Under the pieces are notes generated by a model, which saw only the letters and a list, made by a program, of their open reading frames with translations, had not been told where the DNA came from and searched no databases. From NCBI RefSeq assembly GCF_000970795.1, contig NZ_KQ034028.1, positions 899,839 to 963,838 on the forward strand: 64,000 nt of DNA. Reading direction: 5' to 3'. The translations under genes and the position numbers were made by a program. The DNA is from Bombilactobacillus mellifer (GTDB taxonomy: Bacteria; Bacillota; Bacilli; Lactobacillales; Lactobacillaceae). Shown piece after piece: positions 28,278 to 37,865 of this stretch; position 1 is the first letter of the stretch, and each line of letters starts with the position of its first letter.

Positions 28278-28838
28278 ATGCCACGTCAAATTTTATCAAA
28301 AGACGGTATTATTAAAACTAGTATTCAATTATTAGAAGCTGGTCAAGAGATAAGTTTTTCTAATATAGCCCAGGCATTAGGCACACGTTCACAAGCTTTG
28401 TATAGTTATTTTCCTAATCAAATAGCATTAAGCTATGGCATCATTGCTTGGTTAATTAAGAACCTATGCCTGCATTTACAACAAAAACTTTTCGGTCAAA
28501 CCGGGATTAACGGCATTGTCGCTTTTGCAACAGAAGTCCGCACTTTAGCTTTGGAACACTTTGAGCTGACACGTTTAATTTTAAAAATGCCGCGCACCCA
28601 ACAATTTCCAGAGGTAACCGCGGCCTATGATCAATTACGGCTATTATTTAATCAACTATTAGCCACTGAATTCACTACACCCAATCAGCAACTATTGGCA
28701 AGCCGTTGGATCCGAGATTTGACAATTGGAGATATCGTTAACGTCGGTACAGGATGGTTTGCTGATAAATCTTTTTCAGCGGATCAAAGTTTTCAAAAAC
28801 TGCTCCAACAAAGTTTATACGATCTTGCTAACACCTAA
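28278..28838 (+). CDS. TetR/AcrR family transcriptional regulator
   Basis: A 186-residue repressor. The N-terminal DNA-binding domain (about residues 5-55) has the helix-turn-helix ISFSNIAQALGTRSQALYSYFPNQIALSYGI; the C-terminal part is a ligand-binding domain related to the TetR_C_33/WHG type. The ATG at 28278 follows AAGGAG at 7 nt; a longer frame from 28185 runs through the operator and promoter and is rejected. It most likely represses itself and the divergent TSUP transporter. Confidence 0.88.
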   Translation: MPRQILSKDGIIKTSIQLLEAGQEISFSNIAQALGTRSQALYSYFPNQIALSYGIIAWLIKNLCLHLQQKLFGQTGINGIVAFATEVRTLALEHFELTRLILKMPRTQQFPEVTAAYDQLRLLFNQLLATEFTTPNQQLLASRWIRDLTIGDIVNVGTGWFADKSFSADQSFQKLLQQSLYDLANT

Positions 28839-28948
28839 AACAGAGTAGTTAGTTTCAATACTGAGTTATTATTTATGTTCATTCAAGCAACTACTATGCT
28901 TGCTAAGGCATTACAATTAAAATTGTGTCCGCGATTGGATTACTGTGC

Positions 28949-28993
28949 AATAAAAACGCCTGTCAATCTTTTGGGTTGAGAGGCGTTTTTATT
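28949..28993. terminator. Bidirectional terminator between tetR and ctpA
   Basis: A perfect 13-bp inverted repeat, AATAAAAACGCCT (28949-28961) / AGGCGTTTTTATT (28981-28993), lies between the converging tetR and ctpA stop codons. Confidence 0.9.
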
Positions 28994-29018
28994 ACTAATC
29001 CTTATTTATAGTGAAAAT

Positions 29019-30425
29019 TTATTGGGATAAGATTTGCAGTGCTTTGGCCTGCATTGGATCATTAGCTTGTGCTTGCTTTAATAATGCTTGTGACAAAGCG
29101 ATTCGAGTTGCTTGATCTAACGTACCTGTAATTGTTAAATGCTGCTGACTTTGAAAATCCTTTAAAGCTTGTTGCGTATTAGGATCCAATCGACTTGTAA
29201 CCGTTAAATCGGAGACTTTTAACGCGGACAATATTTGTTGAGCCGTTTTAATATCCGTTGCCTGATCATTCAGTTGATAAGTCCGCTGATTAGTAAAAGC
29301 CTTAAAATTTAAATAAGCCGGATACTTAACGAGATAAGTAGGAGTTAAGCCCTTTTTATTAATTGACTGCCGTTTTGGCGTTAACCATTTAGCTGTAGTG
29401 ATCTTCATTTCGGAATCCTTGGTAAGTGAATTCATCGTTTGAACTACGCCTTTACCGTAAGTTTTTTCACCCACAAGTGGTACCTGAGCTGATTGCTGTA
29501 AGGCTGCGGCGAAAATTTCTGCCGCACTCGCACTCCCCTCATCGACTAAAACCACCACTGGTAATTTGGATTTAAAGCCATGCAAATACTTGGAATTAGC
29601 CTTATAAGTCTGACGTCCTTCTGTACGTGAAACCATAGTCATTAACGGTTTACCATTGGGTACAAAAATATTGGCTGCTGCTAAAGCTTGATCCATCATC
29701 CCTCCGGGATTATTACGTACATCAATAATTAATTTTTTAACTTTTTTCTTTTCCAGTTTTAAAATAGCTTTCTTTAATTCTTTAGCCGTATTTTCTGAAA
29801 ACTGAGTAATCGTTATTTGTCCCAGCGTTCGATTCTGGGGGTTAACCTTAGTAAAGACACTGGCCACTTGAATCGGCGCGCGCGTAATAGTCTTTTTAAA
29901 AGTAGTAGAACCGCGCCTTAGTACTAACTTCACCTGGGTTCCTGCCTTGCCCCGTGTTAAAGCAGAAGCTTGTTCCACACTCATTTTCACAGTTGAATGT
30001 CGATTAATTTGGATAATTTCATCGCGGGGCTTAATACCAGCTTTAGCTGCTGGCGACTGTGGCAACGCTGAAACAATTCGAATACCCGTCGGTGATTTTT
30101 CAATGGTCGCTCCAATCCCAGAAATTTTACCTGAGATATTATCATTAAAAGCCGTTTGATCATGATCCGTGAATAACTCCGAATAAGGATCATTTAAGGT
30201 CGCAATCATTCCTCTAATTGCACCATTGACTAATTTTTTTTCCGAAACCGGTTTGTAGTAATTTTGCTGGATATTATTATAGGCTTGTTGAACTGGGCTC
30301 AGTGCCGAACTGGTTCCCTGAGTGAAACCTAATTTAATCGCCACTAAGGTAAAAGTCCCCGCAGATCCTAACAAAAGACCCGCCACGAGCCCGATTATTA
30401 AAGTTTTCCATGAAAAGTGCTTCAT
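29019..30425 (-). CDS. S41 C-terminal processing peptidase (CtpA)
   Basis: Membrane-anchored serine protease facing the outside. Order of parts: transmembrane anchor (about residues 8-30), PDZ domain (about 95-185), S41 protease core with Ser300 (GSASAAEI), Lys325 and Gln329 (GKGVVQ) as the catalytic set, and a C-terminal peptidoglycan-binding domain (about 385-450, ending the repeat QQHLTITGTLDQATRIAL). Such proteases trim envelope proteins or cell-wall hydrolases. It is the last gene of degV-ypmR-ypmS-yozE-ctpA and ends at a strong terminator. Confidence 0.93.
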   Translation of the reverse strand: MKHFSWKTLIIGLVAGLLLGSAGTFTLVAIKLGFTQGTSSALSPVQQAYNNIQQNYYKPVSEKKLVNGAIRGMIATLNDPYSELFTDHDQTAFNDNISGKISGIGATIEKSPTGIRIVSALPQSPAAKAGIKPRDEIIQINRHSTVKMSVEQASALTRGKAGTQVKLVLRRGSTTFKKTITRAPIQVASVFTKVNPQNRTLGQITITQFSENTAKELKKAILKLEKKKVKKLIIDVRNNPGGMMDQALAAANIFVPNGKPLMTMVSRTEGRQTYKANSKYLHGFKSKLPVVVLVDEGSASAAEIFAAALQQSAQVPLVGEKTYGKGVVQTMNSLTKDSEMKITTAKWLTPKRQSINKKGLTPTYLVKYPAYLNFKAFTNQRTYQLNDQATDIKTAQQILSALKVSDLTVTSRLDPNTQQALKDFQSQQHLTITGTLDQATRIALSQALLKQAQANDPMQAKALQILSQ

Positions 30426-30439
30426 CCTTTTTACAACCC

Positions 30440-30670
30440 TTAACTAAAATGTGCTTCTGATTCACGATAATGATGAAAAGCCTGATCAAAAATATCCATG
30501 CTGGGTAAATATGAAGCATTTAATTCTAAATACTCAGATAACTTTTCGTAATTTTTTTCCTGTTTAGGAAATTGTTGATCAAAGAAAGCTGCTTCTGCGA
30601 AATGAGCAATGGGATCGCCACTATTAGGATTTCGCTGAGTCATTAAATACTGATAAAAACTTTTTCGCAT
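30440..30670 (-). CDS. yozE: YozE family protein (UPF0346)
   Basis: A 76-residue acidic protein matching the YozE SAM-like helical fold: it opens RKSFYQYLMTQRNP, has DPIAHFAEAAFFDQQFPKQ in the middle, and ends with FDQAFHHYRES. The function is not established; it is widespread in Firmicutes. The ATG follows GGAG at 5 nt, and the gene lies 8 bp after ypmS and 14 bp before ctpA. Confidence 0.9.
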   Translation of the reverse strand: MRKSFYQYLMTQRNPNSGDPIAHFAEAAFFDQQFPKQEKNYEKLSEYLELNASYLPSMDIFDQAFHHYRESEAHFS

Positions 30671-30678
30671 ATAAGCTC

Positions 30679-31296
30679 CTAAAATTTCGTTGTAAAGCCT
30701 TCCACTAAAATTTGCTTCTGAGGTAAATTTATCCGTTTTATTTTAAAGAAAAAATCATTCTTGCCGCCGGTATGATATTGTTCTAAATTGATATTAATCA
30801 ATTGCCGTTTACTATTAACTTGTACCCACGATGGCACTCGATAATTATTTTTAATATAAGTCATAACAAACTCGACAGGAATTCCTAATTTTCCAACTTT
30901 TAAATGTTCTACTTTCAATTGTACTCCACCTGTGGTGGTTTTATAAGGTGTGGTCTGGAGCTCAAAGTTAATATTGGAGCCTAAAAAACGCACACTCCCT
31001 AATAAATTAACTCGATGTCCAATTTGCAAACTATATTTCAGATCATCGCTATTTAAATATTGTTCAATATAATGGTTAGCAATGCGCTGGACTTGTTTAG
31101 GTGTCAATTGCACTTCATAAATGGGTTTTTCTTTCACTAGACTGGTTTGCGGATTTGTCGCCTCCGCTTGATGAATCCCGGCACGGGGAGTAAATACTTG
31201 AAAAGCCAACCAGCTGCTCAACAAAACAATCAGCAAGACTAGTAGTAAAAACGCCCATTTCCAAATATTATGCTGTTTTACTCTTGTTCGCGTCAT
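30679..31296 (-). CDS. ypmS: YpmS family membrane protein (DUF2140)
   Basis: A 205-residue protein with one N-terminal membrane helix (about residues 12-35) and an extracytoplasmic domain that fits DUF2140: YEVQLTPKQVQRIANHYIEQYL, followed by beta-strand-rich sequence with PVEFVMTYIKNNYRVPSWVQV. The role is unknown. I start it at the ATG at 31296, which has GGAG 9 nt before it; two earlier in-frame ATGs overlap the ypmR end and lack a ribosome site. The start is 2 bp after the ypmR stop. Confidence 0.85.
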   Translation of the reverse strand: MTRTRVKQHNIWKWAFLLLVLLIVLLSSWLAFQVFTPRAGIHQAEATNPQTSLVKEKPIYEVQLTPKQVQRIANHYIEQYLNSDDLKYSLQIGHRVNLLGSVRFLGSNINFELQTTPYKTTTGGVQLKVEHLKVGKLGIPVEFVMTYIKNNYRVPSWVQVNSKRQLININLEQYHTGGKNDFFFKIKRINLPQKQILVEGFTTKF

Positions 31297-31298
31297 TG

Positions 31299-32096
31299 CT
31301 ATTTTCTCCATTCTTTTTGAGTTGCTTGCAGGCGATGCCATAACTTTTGAGTCATCAAACGATAGCCTTGATCGTTAGGATGAAAATAATCTTTCGTATA
31401 CAATAGCGGGTTGGTGGTTTCTTGTTTGCTCTTTGAATATTTAAGCTTTTTTGGAGAAGCTAAAGCACTGATATCAACAAAATGGACGCGAAAATTATCC
31501 GTAGCAATTTGTTCCGTATTTTGATTCCATTGTTTCAAAGCCTTTTTCATTCCTTGGGCCTGTTTAACATAGATCGAATAGGGATTATAAATACCATAAA
31601 TATAAACAGGTGCACGCGGATTGGCCTGTCGCAGAATATGCAATATTTCAATTAAATTTTGGTCATACTTTTTTTGGAAAATTTGTAACTTGGCAGGTGT
31701 TAATTTAACACCATATTTTTTCAGAGCATGCATTACATCGTTACCCCCCAAAGTCAAAACAATAATTTGACTCTGGCGCACATTGCGTTTAATCGCAGGC
31801 TTGGTTTTCAAACGGTGTAAAATTTGTCCGCTTGTATCTCCACTAACACCGTAATTATAAACCTTGACCGGGCGCTTACTGGTGCGCTGTAAGGGCTTTT
31901 TGATTAAATAAGTGTAGCCACCACGTTTAGTACTATCACCCACACCATAAGTTAACGAATCCCCAAGAGCCGTCAATGTCATCGGCGACTTCGAACTTGC
32001 CGCTACGGGCTGTTTATGGATTATTAAAAGAAATAGAGCTGATAAAATAAAAACAATTGGAAATAATTTTCTTGTCACAGAAAATTTGCTTAACAT
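31299..32096 (-). CDS. ypmR: SGNH/GDSL hydrolase (YpmR-like)
   Basis: A secreted or membrane-tethered esterase/lipase-type enzyme. An N-terminal signal or anchor helix (about residues 8-33) precedes the four SGNH blocks: ALGDSLTYG (Ser in block I), NYGVSGDTS (Gly), LTLGGNDVM (Asn) and DYFHPNDQGY (Asp and His). Length 265 is usual. The natural ester substrate is unknown. It pairs with ypmS as in other Firmicutes. Confidence 0.9.
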   Translation of the reverse strand: MLSKFSVTRKLFPIVFILSALFLLIIHKQPVAASSKSPMTLTALGDSLTYGVGDSTKRGGYTYLIKKPLQRTSKRPVKVYNYGVSGDTSGQILHRLKTKPAIKRNVRQSQIIVLTLGGNDVMHALKKYGVKLTPAKLQIFQKKYDQNLIEILHILRQANPRAPVYIYGIYNPYSIYVKQAQGMKKALKQWNQNTEQIATDNFRVHFVDISALASPKKLKYSKSKQETTNPLLYTKDYFHPNDQGYRLMTQKLWHRLQATQKEWRK

Positions 32097-32138
32097 GCCT
32101 TTGGCCTCTTATCGAAAATCCCTTTTAATTATACAAGT

Positions 32139-32981
32139 TTAATAATAATAAATGATCGCAAATGCTCCCTTACCGGTGTGCGTAGAAATGACGGGGCTAG
32201 TTACACGGGTAAGAATTTGCAATTTAGGTACTTTTTCATGCACCAGCTGGGCTAATTTTTTGGGCATAGTGGCATCATTGACATACGAGAAACCGATTCC
32301 CTTTAAGCGCTGACTGTCGTGTAACACTTCGGCCATAACTTCGTCAACAAAATGCTGAATGGTTTTATAACCCCGTCCCTTTTTAATGACACTCAGTTTA
32401 TAATTTTTTAATTGCACGACGACGTTAATATTCAATAACGTTGTTAAAGTCGCGGCCATCTTGCCCAAGCGACCACCCTTAACAATATTTTCTAAGGTTG
32501 GAATAGCCACATATAATGTGGTGTGATCTCGAATTTTTTCTAGTTCAGGAATGATTTGCTCGATTGTTGCCCCGTCGGCGGCCATTTCTGCTGCCTTAAT
32601 TACTTGAAAACCCAAAGCACTATCAGTGTATTCACTATCAAAAACCGTAACATCAGCTTGACTCATCTTGGCTGCTTGCTGGGCGGCATCGATGGTTCCA
32701 CTCAAACTTTTAGTCATAATGATCGCTAAAATAGGACTGCCATCTTGACCCAAACGGTCGTAAGCTTCGACAAAACGTCCTAACGGTGGTTGGCTAGTTT
32801 TGGGTACTTGATCACTATGTAGCATTTGTTCCACAAATTCTTCTCTGGAAATTGTCTCGCCATCAATATATTGTTTGCCACCTACCTCCACATTCAAAGG
32901 TACAATCGTAATTTGATAACGCTCAACTTCTTCCGGAGTAATTTGAATTGAGGAATCAGTTAAAATTTTAACTTTTTTCAT
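32139..32981 (-). CDS. DegV family fatty-acid-binding protein
   Basis: DegV (FakB-like) proteins bind a fatty acid and present it to the fatty acid kinase FakA. Seen here: KILTDSSIQI at the N-terminus, the KTSQPPLGRF loop, MTKSLSGTIDAA (binding-site Ser) and the ENIVKGGRLGK stretch. Length 280 is standard. No fakA is nearby. It is the first gene of the run toward ctpA, with a gap of 42 bp to ypmR. Confidence 0.93.
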   Translation of the reverse strand: MKKVKILTDSSIQITPEEVERYQITIVPLNVEVGGKQYIDGETISREEFVEQMLHSDQVPKTSQPPLGRFVEAYDRLGQDGSPILAIIMTKSLSGTIDAAQQAAKMSQADVTVFDSEYTDSALGFQVIKAAEMAADGATIEQIIPELEKIRDHTTLYVAIPTLENIVKGGRLGKMAATLTTLLNINVVVQLKNYKLSVIKKGRGYKTIQHFVDEVMAEVLHDSQRLKGIGFSYVNDATMPKKLAQLVHEKVPKLQILTRVTSPVISTHTGKGAFAIIYYY

Positions 32982-33283
32982 AATAAGTCCTGCCTTTGTC
33001 GGTTTAATCTTTCATTGAAAACTTGACTATGAATCTGATTACAGTTAAATAGCCCGCTTTTCAAAACCAAAATATCTGGGATCCTACTTCAACTAAGTTT
33101 CCCAAGCTTGTCAGTGTCCATACATTGAGGCTTTTGCTTCTAAGTTAAGCGATCCTACTGACAATTTCAATAATTAATTCTCTCACAGCGGTAAGAGGAG
33201 CCCTTACTTAACATTATCATCTATTTTACAAAAACCCCTTGCGGCTTTCAAATTTTTCAAATAGCTCTGATACCTAACTTTAC
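32982..33283. other. Intergenic region upstream of degV
   Basis: About 300 bp without a gene. On the minus strand TTGAAA and TAACTT with a 17-bp spacer (about 33149-33177) could be the degV promoter, at low confidence. A short GC-rich element before TTTTTG near 33231-33250 may be the weak end of the thyA-dfrA transcript. Nothing else stands out. Confidence 0.4.
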
Positions 33284-33769
33284 TTAAGAGCGCCGTTGAT
33301 AAATTAAAAAGTCATGGGGCCAGGGATTAGCAGTATCTACCACACCTTGATGATGGCTTACTAAAGCAAATTGACGATAATCAATAGGAATCATATACGT
33401 GGCTCCCGCGAAAGTATGATGAATTTGTGTCACGTAAAGATATTGCACTTGGTCAATAAATTCGGCAAAAACCTGCCGGCCGCCAATAATAAAAATCGGC
33501 TCCTTGAAAGAAACCAAGGAACATAAAGCTGCAGGCTGATGAATAATCTCGACTTGGGGCCAAGATATTGCTTGGTGTGTCAATACAATATTGCGCCGTT
33601 GTGGCAAAGCACCATGCGGAAAACTCATAAAAGTTTTGCGCCCCATAACAATTGTTTTATGCAAAGTTGTTTGTTGAAAATAATGTAAATCAGCAGGTAA
33701 ATGCCAAGGTAAATGGCCTGCCTGTCCAATGAGTCCCGTCTGATCTTGTGCCCAAATAAATGCTAACAT
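33284..33769 (-). CDS. folA: Dihydrofolate reductase
   Basis: Reduces dihydrofolate to tetrahydrofolate with NADPH and regenerates the cofactor consumed by thymidylate synthase next door. Motifs: FIWAQDQTGLIGQAGHLPWHLPADLHYFQQTT, VMGRKTFMSFP and FIIGGRQVF. Length 161 is typical. The ATG follows GGAG. It lies 12 bp after thyA, so the pair is co-transcribed. No substitution clearly signalling trimethoprim resistance was noted. Confidence 0.95.
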   Translation of the reverse strand: MLAFIWAQDQTGLIGQAGHLPWHLPADLHYFQQTTLHKTIVMGRKTFMSFPHGALPQRRNIVLTHQAISWPQVEIIHQPAALCSLVSFKEPIFIIGGRQVFAEFIDQVQYLYVTQIHHTFAGATYMIPIDYRQFALVSHHQGVVDTANPWPHDFLIYQRRS

Positions 33770-33781
33770 AAATTTTCTCTC

Positions 33782-34741
33782 CTAAACAGCTACTGGAGCT
33801 TTGATGGCTGGTTGCGGATGATACGCTTGAATTTTAATTTGTTCAGGATCAATATGATCCAAATCCAATATTTCGGGACTTAAAATTAATTGTGGTCCAG
33901 CTGTCGGTGTGCGCTGCAACTGGATTTTAACTTGTTCCAAATGATTTTGATAAATGTGCACGTCGCCAAAGGTATGAATGAATTCCCCCACCTGTAAATG
34001 CGTCACCCAAGCCATTAGATGTGTCAATAAAGCATAACTGGCAATATTAAAAGGTACGCCCAAAAACAAGTCGCCACTGCGTTGGTACAATTGACAAGAT
34101 AAACGCCCGTCATTTACATAAAACTGACATAAAGTATGGCACGGCGGCAATGCCATTTGCGGGATATCTTCTGGATTCCAGGCAGTCAAAATAAGTCGAC
34201 GTGAATGGGGGTTAGTTTTAATTTGTTCAACCAATTGGGCTATTTGATCAATCGTTTGCCCATCACTGGTGCGCCATTGGCGCCATTGCCGACCATACAC
34301 GCGTCCCAAATCCCCATATTGCCGCGCAAATTGGGCATCAGCTAAAATGCGCTGACAAAATAAATGTTTTTGCTGTAAATATTGCTGATTAAATTGGGCA
34401 TCCACCAAGCGGCGCTGGCCAAAATTAGACATATCAGGACCTTGGTATGCTGGACTTTGGACAAAGCGGGCAAAGGCCCATTCGTCCCATATGTGGTTAT
34501 TATTTTGTAACAAAAAACGAATATTGCCGTCACCACGTAAGAACCAAATTAATTCTGTTTTAATCAAACGAAACGCTACTTTTTTAGTAGTCAGCAATGG
34601 AAAAGAATCCCGTAAATCAAATCGTAATTGAGCCCCAAAACAACTATAAGTTCCGGTTTGAGTCCGATCCATTTTAAAATGACCATGCTTTAAAACATGG
34701 TGTAACAATTGTAAATATTGTTGCTCATTTTTGGTTGACAT
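33782..34741 (-). CDS. thyA: Thymidylate synthase
   Basis: Makes dTMP from dUMP using methylene-tetrahydrofolate. The nucleophile is Cys201 in [22 protein letters not shown] and [20 protein letters not shown] form the nucleotide and folate sites. At 319 residues it carries the insert of about 50 residues in the small domain (roughly residues 88-140) known from the Lactobacillus casei enzyme. It is followed closely by folA and preceded by the ABC-F gene. Confidence 0.96.
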   Translation of the reverse strand: MSTKNEQQYLQLLHHVLKHGHFKMDRTQTGTYSCFGAQLRFDLRDSFPLLTTKKVAFRLIKTELIWFLRGDGNIRFLLQNNNHIWDEWAFARFVQSPAYQGPDMSNFGQRRLVDAQFNQQYLQQKHLFCQRILADAQFARQYGDLGRVYGRQWRQWRTSDGQTIDQIAQLVEQIKTNPHSRRLILTAWNPEDIPQMALPPCHTLCQFYVNDGRLSCQLYQRSGDLFLGVPFNIASYALLTHLMAWVTHLQVGEFIHTFGDVHIYQNHLEQVKIQLQRTPTAGPQLILSPEILDLDHIDPEQIKIQAYHPQPAIKAPVAV

Positions 34742-34750
34742 TATTTTTCC

Positions 34751-36637
34751 TTAGTCTTCCTTTTCCGATAATTCTAACCAACGATCTTCCAATTGGTCTA
34801 ATTGCTGCTTAATTTGGTCTAATTGCTGTTGATCTTTTAAGAGTAGTTGGTAATCATTACCTTCCGTGGCCATTTGTTGTTGCAGCTGTGTTTTTTGCTG
34901 CTCTAATTGATTTAATTGTGGTTCAATTTTTTGTAATTCTAAATGTTCGGCATAAGTTAATTTGGAAGAAGAAGCGTGTGATTGATCACTACGTGTTGGA
35001 ACTGATTTAACTTTCGTAGGAGTAGATTTTAGTTGGGATTGTTGTTGTAAATAATCTGTATACGTTCCCCAAAAGCGTTGCATCTGTCCATGACCTTGAA
35101 AGACGAGCAGATCATCCGTAATTTTATCTAAAAAATAGCGATCGTGCGATACTGCTACAACTGTGCCGGTAAAATTTTGTAAATAATCTTCCAAAACAGT
35201 CATCGTCTGAATATCTAAATTATTGGTCGGTTCGTCCAATAACAACACATTGGGTTGCTTAATTAATACTGCTAATAAGTAGAGGCGTCGTTTTTCACCG
35301 CCGGATAATTCGCGAATAAAAGCACTTTGCGCTTGGGGTGGAAATAAAAAGCGTTCCAATAATTGGGAGGCCGATAAATGCTCGCCCGCCTCATTTTCGA
35401 CATTTTGACCAATGGAGCTTAAATAATTAATCACCCGTTGTTGCGGATCCATTTGGGGAATTTGTTGCTGATAATAACCAACATGCACTGTCTGTCCCAC
35501 CATAATTTGACCACGCGTCAATTTTTGAGTTTGCGCTAAAATATTTAAAAAGGTGGTTTTCCCGATACCATTGGGACCAATAATTCCTAAATGTTCCCCT
35601 GCATTAATTCGCATTGATAAATTAGCTACCAATGTTTGCGATCCTAATTGTAATTGAGCTTGATCTAGCTGAAAGACTTCTTTACCCAGCCGCTGTTGTT
35701 TGATATCAATTTGTAATTGGGGGGTTACCGTAGTGGGTTGCGCTGTAATTGTTTGACTTAACTGTTGAAAGCGCGCAATCCGGGCCGCCTGTTTCGTCCC
35801 ACGGGCTTGTACACCCGCTTGCATCCATTTTAATTCATGACGGTATAAATTATGTTGATGCTGGGCGGTCGCCGCGAGGATTTCTTCATGATGCGCTTTT
35901 TGTTGGACATAAGCTTCATAATTACCCTTGTATTCTGTTAACTGTTGATGATCAATTTCAAAAATCCGATTAGCCACTTGGTTTAAGAAATAGCGGTCAT
36001 GCGTGACAAATAAGATAGCTCCAGGATAATTAGCCAAATAGTTAATTAACCACGTAATCGCCGCTTCATCAAGATGGTTAGTGGGTTCATCAAGAATTAG
36101 CAAATCTGCCGGTGAAACTAAGACTTGAGCTAAGGCTACTCGCCGTTGCTGTCCACCTGATAATTCTTGAATAGTTTTTGTAAAATCTGTAATTTGTAAT
36201 TTAGTGAGGATGGTTTCTACTTGGGATTGAAATTCCCAGCCATCGATTCGATCCATGGCTTCTTGCAGATCAAAAAAGTGTTTTTGGACCTGCATATCAG
36301 TAGGCTGTTGCTCGTAAGCGTTGACAGCTTGCTCATATTCTCGCACCGTCACGTATAAAGGTTCATCACCATCTAAAATCGCCGCAAGCACCAAATCTGC
36401 TGACTTTAAAGTCGGTTTTTGATGTAAATAATTAATTTGATAATGTTGCGGTCGTTGCACCACTTGTTGTTTATACCAATGTTCATCCACTAAGGCATTT
36501 AACAAAGTGGTTTTACCTACCCCATTCAGACCAATTAAACCAATCCGATCCTTAGGTTTAATTTTAAAACTGACTTGTTGAAATAATTGGCGCGACCCAA
36601 CCTCTTGACTTAAATTAGTTACACTTAAAATTTTCAC
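34751..36637 (-). CDS. ABC-F family ATPase (Uup/YfmR-like)
   Basis: A soluble protein with two ATP-binding cassettes and no membrane segments, so a ribosome-associated translation factor rather than a transporter. Cassette 1: GLNGVGKTT, LSGGQQRRVALAQ, LLILDEPTNHLD. Cassette 2: GPNGIGKTT, LSGGEKRRLYLLA, LLLDEPTNNLD. A linker of about 80 residues lies between them and a C-terminal coiled coil (about 560-625) resembles the Uup C-terminal domain. Length 628. The start is GTG. YfmR and Uup help ribosomes at difficult sequences; which ortholog this is cannot be settled here. Confidence 0.88.
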   Translation of the reverse strand: MKILSVTNLSQEVGSRQLFQQVSFKIKPKDRIGLIGLNGVGKTTLLNALVDEHWYKQQVVQRPQHYQINYLHQKPTLKSADLVLAAILDGDEPLYVTVREYEQAVNAYEQQPTDMQVQKHFFDLQEAMDRIDGWEFQSQVETILTKLQITDFTKTIQELSGGQQRRVALAQVLVSPADLLILDEPTNHLDEAAITWLINYLANYPGAILFVTHDRYFLNQVANRIFEIDHQQLTEYKGNYEAYVQQKAHHEEILAATAQHQHNLYRHELKWMQAGVQARGTKQAARIARFQQLSQTITAQPTTVTPQLQIDIKQQRLGKEVFQLDQAQLQLGSQTLVANLSMRINAGEHLGIIGPNGIGKTTFLNILAQTQKLTRGQIMVGQTVHVGYYQQQIPQMDPQQRVINYLSSIGQNVENEAGEHLSASQLLERFLFPPQAQSAFIRELSGGEKRRLYLLAVLIKQPNVLLLDEPTNNLDIQTMTVLEDYLQNFTGTVVAVSHDRYFLDKITDDLLVFQGHGQMQRFWGTYTDYLQQQSQLKSTPTKVKSVPTRSDQSHASSSKLTYAEHLELQKIEPQLNQLEQQKTQLQQQMATEGNDYQLLLKDQQQLDQIKQQLDQLEDRWLELSEKED

Positions 36638-36647
36638 AATACTTCAC

Positions 36648-37865
36648 TCAATTTCTTGAAAGATAGATTTTTAAAAAATGCACAATAGCTTGCTGATCAT
36701 TAGCTAATTGGCGTTGAATAATTTTTTGTTGGACCAGGGTTAATAAGGACCCAATTTGGGGACCTGCAGGCTGTTGGCATGCTTGCATAATGATTTGCCC
36801 GTTAATTTGTAAATCTGCCGGCTGGTGTAATGGTAAGTGCGTCCAGCGCTGTTGTAAAGCGGTAGCTACCTTGTTTTGGCCCACCACTTGCAATACTTCT
36901 GTGGCGACAGCTACCGCGCTAGCGCGAGCCTGATATAAATTCCAATCATTTAACGGATCATGCAATAGTAACTGAGTAGCTGTTTGCGCCACCTTGAGAA
37001 CTTCATTGGAAGTCTTCCAGGCTTTTAATAATTGTTTCATTTCTAAGCGATCCAGTTGCCAGAGGTACCCTAATAAACTCCAAATGCTTGCTTCTTGTAC
37101 TAAAGGTTGGTCCGTGGTTTGTTCTATTAATTTACGAAAATCATAAAGCTGCAACTGTGGGCAGAAACGATAGAGCTGACTTTGCCACATCGATTGTAGG
37201 GCTCGTCGGCGTGCACGTCCTTGCATTAATTTAATAAATTCCGTATGAATACGTTCCACGGCGATTTTTTTTAATAGCGCCGCATTGGTTTGAATGCCCG
37301 CTAATGTTGCCGGTGCAATGGTAAAGTCCAATTGGGATTGAAAACGCACCGCCCGCATCATGCGTAATGCATCTTCATGAAAACGTTCATTAGCTTGGCC
37401 GACAGCTTGTATCTCATGATGCTGCAAATCTTGAATGCCAGAAAATAAATCAATAATTTCACCGGTCGAGCGGACAGCTAAAGCATTGATCGTAAAATCC
37501 CGGCGCTTTAAATCGTCTTGTAAAGAGCGGACAAAAGTTACTTGATCTGGCCGTCGAAAATCTTGATAACCCGATTCTGTTCGAAACGTGGTAATTTCAT
37601 AATTTTGCTGTTGCCAAACCACGGTGACTGTCCCGTGCTCAATCCCAGTATCAATTGTATGCTGAAAGATTTGTTTAATTTCCTCGGGATAAGCACTGGT
37701 TGCTAGATCCACATCATGAATCGGTTGTTCTAATAACGTATCGCGCACACAACCGCCCACAAAATAAGCTTCAAAGCCGGCTGCTTCAATCTGTTGCAGC
37801 ACTGGCAATGCTTGTTTAAGCGGTTGGGGCCAATGATTAATTTTCATCGCTAAACTGTAATTCAT
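36648..37865 (-). CDS. cca: CCA-adding tRNA nucleotidyltransferase
   Basis: Adds or repairs the 3' CCA of tRNAs. The catalytic head has AYFVGGCVRDTLLEQPIHDVDLAT (with the DVD metal residues), followed by the neck motifs RRDFTINALAV and EDALRMMRAVRF. Length 405 fits the bacterial class II enzyme of Firmicutes. The ATG at 37865 is 7 nt after GGAG, giving a 29-bp overlap with the end of the TPR gene; an inner ATG six codons later gives a more family-like N-terminus but has no ribosome site. Confidence 0.95.
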   Translation of the reverse strand: MNYSLAMKINHWPQPLKQALPVLQQIEAAGFEAYFVGGCVRDTLLEQPIHDVDLATSAYPEEIKQIFQHTIDTGIEHGTVTVVWQQQNYEITTFRTESGYQDFRRPDQVTFVRSLQDDLKRRDFTINALAVRSTGEIIDLFSGIQDLQHHEIQAVGQANERFHEDALRMMRAVRFQSQLDFTIAPATLAGIQTNAALLKKIAVERIHTEFIKLMQGRARRRALQSMWQSQLYRFCPQLQLYDFRKLIEQTTDQPLVQEASIWSLLGYLWQLDRLEMKQLLKAWKTSNEVLKVAQTATQLLLHDPLNDWNLYQARASAVAVATEVLQVVGQNKVATALQQRWTHLPLHQPADLQINGQIIMQACQQPAGPQIGSLLTLVQQKIIQRQLANDQQAIVHFLKIYLSRN

